50,000 nt of DNA from Symbiodinium natans (Eukaryota > Sar > Dinophyceae > Suessiales > Symbiodiniaceae), in NCBI GenBank assembly GCA_905221605.1, contig CAJNDS010000446.1:112501-162500 (forward strand), read 5' to 3'. The position numbers and the translations under genes were made by a program. Positions 1-12,400 of this stretch are shown piece by piece; position 1 is the first letter of the stretch, and every line of letters begins with the position of its first letter. The notes beneath the pieces were generated by a model. That model did no database searches, had not been told where the DNA came from, and worked only from the letters and a program-made list of their open reading frames with translations.

Positions 1-405
1 GGTTTAGGGTTCAGGGTATAGGGTTCAGGGTTTAGGGTTTAGGGTTTAGGGTTTAGGGTTTAGGGAGCTCTAGCGCACAAAGACGTTGGTCAGGGCTTTG
101 GCTCCATGGGTCTTTAGGCTTCCGACACCCTAAAACCTTCAAGGCGGGTTTAGGGTTTAGGGTTTAGGGTTTAGGGTTTAGGGTTTAGGGTTTAGGGTTT
201 AGGGTTTAGGGTTTAGGGAAACAGGGCATCTTGCATGCCCATGAGCGGGGGTAGCCTTTGGGTCAGCTTCCACCCTAGCCCAAACCCTGAAAACAAAACC
301 AAGATCTACGTAGATCCTAAACCCTAAACCCTAAACCCTAAACCCTAAGCCCCAAACCCCAAACCCTAAACCCTAAACCCTAAAACCTAAAACCCTAAAC
401 CCTGC
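1..405. repeat. Interstitial telomere-like arrays (TTTAGGG then CCCTAAA)
   Basis: TTTAGGG units at 1-66 and 148-219, CCCTAAA at 319-405, with 80 to 100 base non-repeat spacers. Orientation switches between 219 and 319, i.e. the two ends of the intron before PDE exon 1 face each other. Confidence 0.9.
225..242 (+). CDS. Possible PDE exon upstream of the HNEAH exon
   Basis: After an AG acceptor, 18 bases read GILHAH in the phase needed by the next exon, before a GA donor (gagcgg). PDEs usually carry a short helix ending in an acidic residue a few positions before NPFHN, and this would fit loosely. It is too short to be sure, and a further small exon may be missing. Confidence 0.25.
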
Positions 406-411
406 TGAAAG

Positions 412-467
412 GAGCATCAAAACCCCTTCCACAACGAAGCGCACGCAGCTGTGGTGTGCCACTCCAC
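412..467 (+). CDS. PDE exon 1: metal-site motif HNEAH
   Basis: Encodes EHQNPFHNEAHAAVVCHS plus a split Thr codon. NPFHNEAHAA is the first conserved block of the PDE catalytic domain, supplying a metal-ligand His. Acceptor aaag|GAG; donor AC|gccggg (GC type). CCCTAAA arrays lie on the left (about 319-405) and TTTAGGG arrays on the right (about 515-560). Confidence 0.85.
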
Positions 468-3400
468 GCCGGGCTCCCAGGGTTTATGGATTGGGGTTCA
501 GGGTCCAGGGTCCAGGGTTTAGGGTTTAGGGTTTAGGGATGAGGGTTTAGGGTTTAGGGTCTAGAGTTTATGGTTGGCCCTCAAAGACTTGCAGCACTTC
601 GGGCTTGGGGTTTGGGAGCTTTGGGCTTTCAAAAACTCTCGCAGCAACCCGGAAACGGCCTGGATAGTTGAGCCCGCGTTTGTGGTATAGAACCCTAAAC
701 CCTAAACCCTAAACCCTAAACCCTAAACCCTAAACCCTAAACCCTAAACCCTAAACCCTAAACCCTAAACCCAAAACCCAGTCATGTTTAGGAGTTAGGG
801 TGTAGGGATCACAGGCGGCCGAGCAGTGGTTCTTGGAGGGGGCTCCACGAATCTTACTTGGCGGTTCATGGGTCATCCTAAGTAGGGCAGCCATACTTCC
901 AGCCCTACTTAGGTTACTGAACCCTAAAGCCTAAAGCCTAAAGCCTAAACCCTAAACCCTAAACCCTAAACCCTAAACCAGGCCGGGAGAGGTAGGCCTT
1001 AGGGTTCGGGTCTAGGTTTTAAAGGGTTCCTAAACATCAAGCTCCAAATCCAAAATCCCGACATCCGGTATCCTACCTCTGTATGCCAAACCCTAAACCG
1101 GGCTTTCCGAGTTCTTTTAGGATTTAGGGTTTAGTTCTAGGCAGCTTTCGGCAGAGTTTCAGGTTGCAGGATTTTGCGTACAAGCGCCAGCTACTCCTCC
1201 CAAGCGTAGAGAGATAAGGAGAGGTAGAGAGCGAGAGAGAGGGGGAGGAAGGACAGAGAGAGAGGGAGAGAAGGAGCGAGAGAGAGATTGAGCACTCTGC
1301 AGTAATGCCGGCGACTTCTTTCTACAGGGCAATGGAAGAGGTCCGCTCGATTGCTTTCGTCCTTCTCAGTTTCAAAATCTCCCCACACAAGGATACGGAG
1401 AAAGGGTTTAGCGCTTAATGGTTTCGAGCTTGAGGGTTTCGAGCTTATGGGTTCAGGGCTTTAGCCCCCCCCCCTCCCTCCCCACCCCCCTCCGCCCCGA
1501 AACGAGCCCTACCTTAGGAAACCAACGCCTACTTCTGTCGGTAGGCGACTGTTTTATCACCAACTCATATACCATTCTTATGTAGTCTCTTGCGATAAAC
1601 GCCTGCACCCTGCACCGTAAACCTAAACCCCAAAACTTGGCCCTAAACCGGACAGCCTCACTTGGTGACACGCCCCCTTGGGGAGGGTTTAGGCGTAGTG
1701 TTATGGTGTCCAGGGTTACGGGGGGGGTTAGGGTTTGTGTTTCGCACTTAGCGTCACCTCTGTTTAGGGACATGATGAGGGCCCGTAACTTGTTCTTTTC
1801 TCCCTTTGCCGCCCCGAGGCACTGGCTGGTAGAAAGAGGCCCTGGCCCCAGGTTCTCTCATCACAAGCCGAGTTAGGGGGGGGGGGGTTAAGGGGCCTCG
1901 GCGTTTTAGGTTTTGGGGCCCTTAGGGGTTGAAAGGTGTTGGGTTTGGCCGTTAAAAAGGGGTTTAGGGTTTCATGGTTTATGGCTGACTCTGCAAGAGC
2001 TATTCCGAATCTAGGTAGGCTTAGCGGAATTCTTTGAAAGCTCTCCCTAAAACGATCTTACAGGGCAGTACTTGGTGGTTCTTCGTAGCGGAAATACGAT
2101 ATCCCCCCATGTAACCCTTCAAGAAATTCTTATCACAAGAGCCAGCAAGATTTAGCCCTAACTAGACCCTAAACCCTGAACGACAAACCTCTAAGCCCTC
2201 TTCTGGGGATGTGTTCGTCTAGGGTCGAGAGTTCAGAGTGTAAGAGGTATGGGTCTCCGGCTTCAGGGGTATTGCGGGATTTAGGATTTGCGCTTGAGGA
2301 CCTGTGGACAATACTTAGGTCTTAAAGGGTTTACTCCTGGCGCTCGCTGTAGGAGGGTCCCATCGCCTGTCAGGCAAGTCTTCGTCGGCCATGGGCAAAG
2401 ATCTGCCGCGCGCTCAGGTTGATGAGTTCGGAGCCCTAACACCATAACCGCTCAGTCCTAAACCCTAACCCCTCAACCTAAACCCTAAACCCTAAACCCT
2501 AAACCCTAAACCCTAAACCCTAAACCCTAAACCCTAAACCCTAAACCCTAAACCGTAAGTCCCTAAACCTTACACCTAAGTCCCTAAATCCCTAAGCCCC
2601 TAAGTCCCTAAGCCCAAGCTTCCAGCATGCGGCGTTCCTCGGCCCTCAGCCCTAAACCCTAAACCCTAGGCCCTAAACCCTAAACCCTAAACCCTAAACC
2701 CTAAACCCTAAACCCTAAACCCTAAACCCTAAACCCTAAACCCTAAACCCTAAACCCGAAACCCGAAACCCGAAACCCGAAACCCGAATCCTATCCCCTA
2801 CACACCCAGGCACTTAGCCACCGACATCGCGGCGCTGGCGCACGACGTCGGCCACTTCGGGCGAAACAATGCGTGCGGCGCCCTGGGGCACGGGTTCAGG
2901 CTGAGGTTTAGGTTTTAGGGTGTAGGGTTTCGGGTTTAGGGTTTAGGGTTTAGGCTTCTGGCTTAGGATGTCGGTTTGTTTAGGGCCCGAAGCCCCTGTA
3001 GCCCTCCCCCAATTGCTCAGGCACAGAACCCTACATCCAAAATCAGGATGGGTTCCTAAACTCTAAACCCCAAACCCTAAATCCTAAACTTTAGTTTCTC
3101 GGGGGTTTGGTGTTCGGGGGTTGGGGTGTTGGGGGACTCTGCTCCTGCTGGAGTTTCCAGCTCCCCGGAATTTCGGAGTTGTGAAGTCGAGGTCTTGGGG
3201 TTTCGGGGATACCATGCGGGGTTGGGATGTTCCCCATTATACTACCCGTTCTTAGTAGGGATTTATAATCGGGGGTACTGTCATCCCTTTGAAGAACTGT
3301 TAGCATAAGGGAGAACATCCTAAGTTCAAGGGATTGTATACATCTCCTCTCTTCCCTTGAAGACCTGACCATCTTATGGCTTGCGGGATTTCTTCCTTAC

Positions 3401-6400
3401 TTCTCCTCTTCAGTACCTTCATGGGAGACCAGCATCCTTAGGGAAACAGGGCAATTTTTTGTGAAAGAAATTCCGTCAAGACCCATAAAAAACAAGCGAT
3501 TCTATCGAGCTCTTTGCAAGGAAATGCATGTAACGATCAGATTCCCTTGGACCAGGCCTGTTGCAAAGCATAGGGGGGGGGGGGGGGGGGCGACACATTG
3601 AGATCTACATCTCCATAGGAGACAAGCACACAACATGTTGGGGGGAAGTTTCACAACCTCTTATGGACTCAGGAGTCTAAACCCTAAACCAGAAACCCTA
3701 AACCCTAAACCCTAAACCCTAAACCCTAAACCCTAAACCCTAAACCCTAAACCCTAAACCCTAAACTCTCAACACCAAGGCTTGCCAAGGATTCTATCGA
3801 GGTATATGGGGGTTTCCGAAATTAGGGGTTCCCTGAGTGTGGGTCCCTTTAAGGTTTAGGGTTTAGAGTTTAGGGCTTAGGGTTTAGGGTTTAGGGTTAG
3901 GGTTTAGGGTTTAGGGTTTAGGGTGATTCTATTCTGTTTGGGGCATAAACCGGGGGAACCCCTATTTTGGGAAATGCCAACTTGACGGATACTTGTAGCA
4001 ATACACGTCCAAGGGATACGATGTAGCCCATGTTTCCTTCGGAGGGAATTTGCCTTTCGATAGGCAACGGTGCCCCGTGATGAGTTTTTTTTCTTTGCTG
4101 AAATGTCCTTTGGAAACAATACACATGTCCCCCCGGAACTCGATCTAACCACCCGAAATTTCAGGAAACGGTGGCAAAGTTCGAGAATTGGGATTGTTAA
4201 TGGCATCGATTAAACGAATCATATTCTGTAGGCTGAACTATCGTGTTTTTTGTTTTTTTCTTTCTGTGCTTGGGACAGACCCGATCAGAGGGAATATGCG
4301 TGCTACATGCATTTCCCGAAGGGCGATCTTTCCAGCATCTACATAGCTCGAGAGACTCGTGTATTTACGTGCGGATTCTCGACGAGAATTCCTTTCACAC
4401 GTTTGCCGCTTGACATCCAGCCGAAAAGGCCCACCAGTCGAGTTCAAAAACGCACGGAAACACAGCGTTCCACTTCTCAAACCCCCAAGATTCAAGCTTA
4501 AGGGCCTCGGTAGGCCCTTGGGGTTTAGGGTTTAGGGTTTAGGGTTTAGGGTTTAGGGTTTAAGAGGACCCTATTGAGGAACATTTCCTCAGAGGGCTCT
4601 AATCGGGCCATCCCGGCCGAGGTTCTGCACCAGCGCCGGGCACGACCTGGCCCTGACGTACAACGACCGGAGTGTGCTGGAGAACATGCCACTTCGGCGG
4701 GGTTAGGGGTTCAGGGTTCAGGGTTTAGTGCTTAGGGTTTAGGAATGAGGGTTTAGGGTTGTTCTGAAGGGAGGGGGTTCCAGGGGGATATGTTGCCTTG
4801 GTTAGGGGTTCAGGGTTTGGGGTTTCGGGTTTAGGGATAGGAAGGGACTCCTAAGGTGGCGTCCCTAGGTTTGGGGACCCCCTGTTTAAAGATCCTCTAA
4901 GGGAATATAAGGGCCACATCAGGAGTATGTTTAGAGGACACCTTTAGGGGGTCAACCTCAGGGATACGATTGGGGATGTTCCCCCTTATACCACCAGTAC
5001 TGAATAGGGATTCGTGTACCCCTCAGCTAGAGCCCCTACCTATCAAGGGCTGTTGGAAAATCCCAGCGGGGTTCTTGTTAACCCTAAACCCTAAACCCTA
5101 AACCCTAAGCCCTAAACCCTAAACCCTAAACCCTAAACCCTAAACCCTAAACCCTAAGCCCTAAACCCTAAACCCTAAACCCTAAACCCTAAACCCTAAA
5201 CCCTAAACCCTAAACCCTAAACCAAGATACGACTCTTCACCCCCTGAGAATCGGGACGGCACCGAAGCCCGGGCTCCTCGCTTTCTTCGCCACATCATCC
5301 GTCTCAAGCCAGCCACCTCTCGGGGTTTAGGGTTTAGGGTTTAGGGTTTAGGGTTTAGGGTTTAGGGTTTGGGGTTTAGGGTTTGGGGTTTAGGGTGGCT
5401 GGTCCTGAGCTTAGCAGCTCCAGGTGCCTGGCCGTACCCGAAGACCCGAAACTCTACACCCGGAAGACCCCCTAAACCCTAAACCCTAAACCCTAAACCC
5501 TAAACCCTAAACCCTAAACCCTAAACCCTAAACCCTAAACCCTAAACCCTAAACCCTAAACCCTAAACCCTAAACCCTAAACCCTAAACCCTAAGCCTCT
5601 CAACCTCTCAACCGCTAAACAACGCAACCCCTAAACCCTAGACCCCTCAACCCGGAACCCCTGCAACCCCAACGCCGCAAACCGACCCCCACCGACCCAT
5701 AGAGATGCCCTGTCCCCTAGAAGCCTGGAGCCGTGGAGACCTTGCATTATCCCCTAAACCCTGCACCCTAACCCTAGACCCTAAGGTCCCTAAAGTCGCC
5801 AACGACCCCCAAGTCCCTAAAGGGCCCCTAAGTCCCTAAAGTCCCTAAAGTCCCCAAAGAGTCCCTAAAGTCCCCAAAGTCCCTAAAGTCCCCAAAGAGT
5901 CCCCAAAGTCCCTAAAGTCCCTAAAGTCCCTAAAGTCCCTAAAGTCCCCAAAGAGTCCCCAAAGTCCCTAAAGTCCCTAAAGTCCCCAAAGAGTCCCTAA
6001 AGTCCCCAAAGTCCCCCAACGACCCCCCCAAACCCCTCAAGCCGAAGACCTGCGGCCGAGGCACTCCGCCACGTGCTTTAACATCATGAAGGCCGGGAGT
6101 GCGCTGGGTCTAAGGGAAGTTGCATGGTCCCTTGAGGGTTCAGGGCCTTGAGGGGTTAGGGTTTAGGGTAGTTTAGGGTAGTTTAGGGTAGTTTAGGGTA
6201 GTTTAGGGTAGTTTAGGGTAGTTTAGGGTAGTTTAGGGTAGTTTAGGGTCGTTTAGGGTCGTTTAGGGTTTAGGGTTTTGGGGTCCCTTACCTTGCCTTC
6301 TTTAAAGGATTCTGAAGTACGGCCCTTGGCTTTGGTGGTTCGCTGGTGTCCTTCGGAAGTGTCTTCGGCGTGCGGCGTGTGGGAGTGGTGAGGGTCTACT

Positions 6401-9400
6401 GCTTCAGGGTACCCTGACCTAGCACCCTAACCCTCAACCCTATCCTGAATGTGTATTTTTTTGTACCCTGACCTAGCACCCTAACCCTAAACCCTATCCT
6501 GAATGTGTAGTTGTTTTTGGGATTTAGGGCCTTCGTGGGGGAGCTTCGGGAGGGGGATGGAGGGTAGGGGTCATCGTTGAGAGCTTCCCTAAACCCTAAA
6601 CCCAAAACCTAAACCTAAACCTAAACCCTAAACCCCGTTGCCTAAACCCTAAACCCTGAACCCTGGACCCTAAACCCGAGTCCTCAGTATCAGTGAAAGG
6701 CTGAATGGCGAGCCGTTGCTAGCACCCCAAACCCTCAATCCCAAACCCGCAGGCCTCCACTCCAAAACGCTTTTGGGCTCCTTTGGGGGTCCTCAACCCC
6801 GAAGCATGGTCAGGGTGTAGGCAACTCAGACCAGTAAGACCCTGAACATCCCGGAGCCCTACACCCTATAAACCCTAAACCTTAAACCCTAAACCCCAAG
6901 CCCCAAACCCCAACCCCTAAACCCTAAACCCTAAGCCCTAAGCCCTAAGCCCTAAACCCTAAACCCTAAACCCAAAACCCAAAACCCAACACAGAGGAGC
7001 CTAAAACCCCTTCAATGAGCTCAGGCGTTCGGATGTGACGTGCTGTCTTCCGCGTCGAGGCCCGGAAATCAGGGCGTTGGGGTTCTAGGGTTTAGGACCT
7101 AGGGTCTAGGGTCTTGGTAGTCCACTGGTAGCCTTTTCCCTGATTGCATGTCCTCATGATTCAGGACGAAGCTTGCGGCTTTTTCGGCTACAAGCCTTTT
7201 GTCTGTATGAGTAGAGTGTGCGCGAGGTGCAGCCTTTGGGATCAGCTCTTGAGCAACACTCCGGCGGGTCCCTATTGTGGGATTTGCAGGGGTTTGCTTG
7301 CTTTGGAAACTGTCCTAAGAAACCCCTTGTGGCGCCCTGCTGACTTTCCAAACTTGCGGAGTCACGTCCGGACTTTGGCAAGTGAACTTGAGGACGTGCT
7401 CGCGGCCAGAACCCTCAGTGCGCCTTTGCTCTCGAGTGGTTGCTCAGGCTCTTCTGGAGTTGTACACTCCCCAACACAAGGACAAGGTTCGCAGGAGCTG
7501 GCAGAAGCCCCGGCTCCTGAACCTCGTCCTGTTGTTTCTTCTCCTGCTGTTAAGCTGGTCCCAGCTGTGCCGCGGGCTACTTCACCAGCAAGAGAGTTCT
7601 TGCCTCCCTTTCAAAGCGAATCGGAGTGGTCTTCTGGAAAGCCAGCTCCCAAGTCAAACGGAGGCTGGGTTCCTGGACTTCGACTTACGGAGGTGCCCGG
7701 TAGATACCGAGCTCCGGAAGAGTCAACTTCAATCCTTGGGTCAGAAAGACAAATCCCGAACGCATCACGATCATCTGCCGCGTCCAATTGGCCCGACGAA
7801 ATTTCTCCTCCCTCTTCTGCCCGTACTCTTGACAGAGAGTGGACTGGACGAAATTTCGAGCCAGGAATCAGTTGGAGCAACTTCTCGCGTCCAGAGAGCG
7901 GGTGGAGCTGCACTTCAGCTCCGGCCTCGGACATCCCTCAGCAAAAAAGGAAACCCAAAAACAGAGGTATCAAGCGAAGAAATTTCATCGGAAACAAGAT
8001 TGAGGCCCGACGCGCGAGGCAGGCCGACAACCAAGCGACGCATCAGACAAACGTCAAAGAGGAGTTGGAAGACTCGGAACCAGACTTCGGAGGCGACGAC
8101 GACGACGAGGACTCAGAACAGAGAGCAACATGAAGCGAATGCGCAAGCCCGCAGCTGCGAAGGCCAAACCCAACCTGCGCAAGAACATACCTCCACGCAA
8201 ACCTTCTCGGAAAGACAAGGCACTGACTCCTCTACAACAGTTAGACTCAGGAGCCGAGCTAGCCTTGAGCGAAGTGCCAGAGGAATGTTTCGAGATCGGC
8301 AAAGTTTGGCATTTCATGGGGATGTACAACGCTTTGGAATCCGAAGTGATTGCCGAAGTGAAATCCAAAGTGACAGATCGGGAGGGCTCCTGGATCAAAG
8401 TGGTTCCTTATGGAGCGCCAGACGGATCCTTACGCAGCCAATGCCAGAACTGTATGACAGCAGGGGGGACTGTGGAACTCAGTTTGCACCGGTGCCCTGC
8501 CGGATGTCCGAACGAACAGTGGGACGCAGGGATTTTTCATTGCAAGAAGCTGAAGAAAGCCGACGAAAGTTTGGAGTGGCAAGCCCATCTCCTCACGCAC
8601 GGCGTGACAGGAGAGAGCGGAAATTTGAGCCAGTTGCACCAGCTGGCGAACGAAATGGGGTACGGAGGTGTCGGACTCCCTGCTCCCGAAAGCCCTCACA
8701 AAGCTCTTCCCGCGAAACGCGACGGAAAGAAGAAGACGAAGAAGAACTCAAAGCGGCGTGTGCGAGAAATGGTGGAAAAGGCAAAGTGGGACTGGAGGGA
8801 AACTTCCCTAGACCCTGCTTTCAAAGCTCCACGTGTCTCCTCCTCGAACAAGCGCAAGCGTGCCAGAGGCAGCAGCCCGAGTTCGGAGAGTCTTTCCTCG
8901 ACAGTCTCAGCAGATCTCGACGCCAACCTTTTCGAAGAGCAGCAGCAAGTCCGAAAAGTAGCCAAGCGATGTCCGGGGTTGCTTGCCCGCCAAACCCTGG
9001 CGGAAGCCGCCAAGCAGCTCGCGCAGGATTTGGGAGACGAGACACGTGCTATGCGGGTGAGCCCGGTTCTGTTGAAGTACTTTCGTCAAGTTCTTCCGAA
9101 GCAGAATCTAAGCCGCGGAATGACGCGGGAATTGGTCACGTTAGCCTCGGTCGTGGACAACCTCGTCAGCGGGGACGTTCTTGCAGCGCTAGACATCGCG
9201 TGCCAGAGGTTCAAAGCAGTCGAGCAAATCGCAGCCGGCAGCCTTGGGGAGATTGCGGAACGCATGGAACTGGCGCCAGTCGAGAAGCCCACTCTGACTT
9301 CGCAACAAGAATCGAAGCAGGCAGCTTCGGAGAGTCTTCGCGACTTCAGGACCCAAAACCAGTTGCGCGGATGGAGGCCTCCAGCGACCGTGGGATTCGT

Positions 9401-12400
9401 TTGGGATCCAGCGAAAGGCAAAGGAGGCAACAAGGGATTCCGCCCTTGGGGCAAAAACGGAAAGGACTTGCCGAATCAGCCGCCCAAACATGTAGAAGTG
9501 GATTCAACAGCCCCTTTGAGGCCGAAAGGTCCCAAAGGAGGCAAAGGAGGCAAAGTGTAGATCTGGTCTCGCCGTGTTCAGATGTTGAGTTTCTCCCTCC
9601 TGCTGGCAACGCTGGCACAGGTCAGGGAGAGAGCGAGAACTTTCCTGCAGCAGACAAGTACGTTTTCCCGAGACAATCGCCTCAAGCCTTTGAAAAAGGA
9701 GACGTTTGTGAGCCATCTACCTTGCAGCAGATGGGTAAAAATATCCTGAAGCATGTCATGCAGCATGAGTTCTTTCAAGGCCGCTTTGATTCAGCCACCG
9801 AAGGCCAGAGCATCATGGTAAAGGAACTTTTTCCTCTACCGCTGCTGAGTTCAGTAGCATCGGCTGAGTCTGCTTGGAACCAGTGCATGATTGCAGGTCT
9901 TAACTATCTTTTTGCTGGGCGCAATTGCAGTTTCTGGTACGGTGACGGTACCGAGAAGCAAAAGCCGCTTCTAGACCACGTGAAGCATGTCTCTCATTTG
10001 ACTTCTTTGTGGAAAGGTGCAAACGTAGAAGCGGATTTGAATTCATTGTGGCGGAGCAGGCATGTAAATAGCTATGGTGAAGAGGTGCACGTAGCAATGT
10101 CTTTCCGATGGGACAACATTGCCCCGGGCTTGCCGCCTCCAGGCTTGGCAGGTATAGTGCAGGCTACTGAGGTAAGCGCGGGAGGGATCTTGGATCTCAT
10201 CATGAATCCAGACGACTATTTGAAGGATCCCCCGCTGCAGCAACAAATGAAACCACCGAGAGTGATGGTTCCTCCTGATGCCTGGGACGCAGTCTGTGAG
10301 GGTTTAATTTCACGAGGTATCTGCAAAGCCTTTCCGTTAAAAGACGCCTACCAAGTGGGCGGTTCTCCTCTGCTTTCGGGTCTTTTCGGTGTTCCAAAAA
10401 ATGAGGTGGAGAACGGGTGCGAGGTTCTTCGGTTAATCATGGATTTGAGGCCTCTCAACCAGATTAGCTTATCCGTTCAAGGCGATCTGCAGACGCTACC
10501 GTTAATCACGCAGCTTGTCCATTTGGAGCTCGTAGAACAGGAGGTTTTGTTGATTTCTTGTGAAGACATCAAAGCAATGTTTTATGTGGTGGGAGTCCCG
10601 AGTAGTTGGGATAAGTTCCTGTGTTTCAACCGTGTAATTCCTTCGCGTTTTCACCCGGACTCCCCACATGAAAAACACGTTCTCACTGCGTGTGTGCTTC
10701 CAATGGGATATTTAAACAGCGTGGCAATAGCACAGCATCTGCATCGAAACATCATCCACCGAGCTTTAGCTAGCGCTGGAGTCAGTCATGAACACGAACT
10801 TCGCAGAGATGCTAGTTGGCCACTGCTCCCTGAACAGTTTAGGGTGTACTTGGACAATTTCGACCACTTGAAAAGGGTAAATCGCAGCCTCGCTTCGCTC
10901 CTGCAGGGTGAATCTCCCCTTCTTGTGGAGCGTTGGCGGCAGGAATATGATGCTCTGCGTGTCCCTAGGAACACCAAGAAAACTGTTTCGTCGCAACACA
11001 GAGCTGAAGTCCAAGGGGCCCTTGTGGACGGCAGTTTAGGAGTTGCTTTCCCCAAGCCCGAAAAGCTGGCCAAGTACGCGGCAGGAGCGTTGAGCTTGCT
11101 GAAACTGCAGGCCGTTTCTCGCAAGCAACTGCAGATTGTTGCAGGGGGGCTCGTGTATGCTGCAGGCTTTCGAAAGCCGATGATGTCATGTTTAAACAGT
11201 ATCTGGCGGCACATCGCGAACATGCCCGAGGGCCACGCCCAGCCCCTCCCTGCAGCAGTGCATAGGGAGATTTTGCTTTTCTTGATGCTGCTCCCCATGT
11301 GTCACATTGACTTCCGTGCGCAGTGCGATGGGCTTGTGACTCGTTCTGATGCCAGCATGTTGGGAGGTGGTATATGCAGGAGTGTAGGTTTGTCTTCCTT
11401 GGGGCAAAAAGCAGCCACACTGCCGACCCGGGGTTTTCTAGATGCCATCAGTGATGCCTCCTCGATCTTTGTGGTGAGTTTTCAGGACAATGTTGGAAGT
11501 TTGCGCGTGGCGCTAGAAGCTCTCGGAGCTCCTGTCTCGGGCTACGTGTCGGTTGAAGCGCAAACGGAGTCCAATAGGGTCGTCGAGGCAAATTGGCCAG
11601 CTGTGGTTTTTGTTCAACAGCCCAGTGACATCACGAAGTCCTTAGTGCAAGATTGGTCCCGAGAAAACTCTCGCTGTAGTGTGGTTCTGTTGGCTGGTTG
11701 CTTGTCGGAAGAAGGGCAAGATGAGAGTTTCCTGCGCGAGTTTTTTCGAGTGCGCCGCCTCCTCCGGCAGTTTTTTGTTTGGTCGAGCACACGTATGCTC
11801 ATGGAGGCGTCAGCTGACATTTCGTTGGCACGTCGCACAAAAGTCTCACTCAAGCTGCAAATGCTGCCTTTTCTTCTGGATACCTCCTCGTTTTCTCCGG
11901 TTCAAAGGAAGCAGTTCTTTTGGTTTGACTGGGCGCTCACAAAACGTCCAGATATGAAACTTTTCGTGCCTTCATCTGCTGAACCTGGAGAGTTCGGTAC
12001 AATTCTAGCAACATGTGCTTTGGAAATGGAGCTTTTCCTGAACCCGGGATGGCGACAGGCGGCGTCCAATCATAAATTCTGCGTTTTCGACGCAGTCCAC
12101 GATGACTGGGAAAACGGAGTTGTGCATCCTTCCTGGGGCTGGCGCGTGTTGTCGGCCGAAGAAAAGGAGGCTCTTTTAGGGTTTCCTCGAAGCTACACTG
12201 AGCCATGTATGAACAAGGCTCAAATCAATGCAAGTCACAGAGCATATGACGACTGTCGACACACTCTGCTAAAAGTAGCGACTCCTGTCGCTTCAGCTGC
12301 AGTGGTTTTGTATGATCTCTTGTTTTCTTTTGATTTGTGCCACCACATGAGCCTTCAAGACTCCCTCCGGCCCCTCTGGCCAGGGCAGGGGAATTCGCTG

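Noticed and set aside
1-66. Chromosome end at the left edge, because the window starts with TTTAGGG units
   Set aside because: The same arrays occur throughout the window in both orientations and inside gene introns, so position at the edge means nothing.
5265-5310. PDE exon RFLRHIIRLK
   Set aside because: Resembles the helix before ILATDM, but it lies before exon 5 in order, and exons 6 and 7 already fill that position in frame.
7382-9560. N-terminal 726 codons of the long pol frame as a real protein
   Set aside because: They read Arg/Ser-rich without domains, while the other two frames there carry coherent ORF1 and ORF2. The length without stops is noted as a finding.
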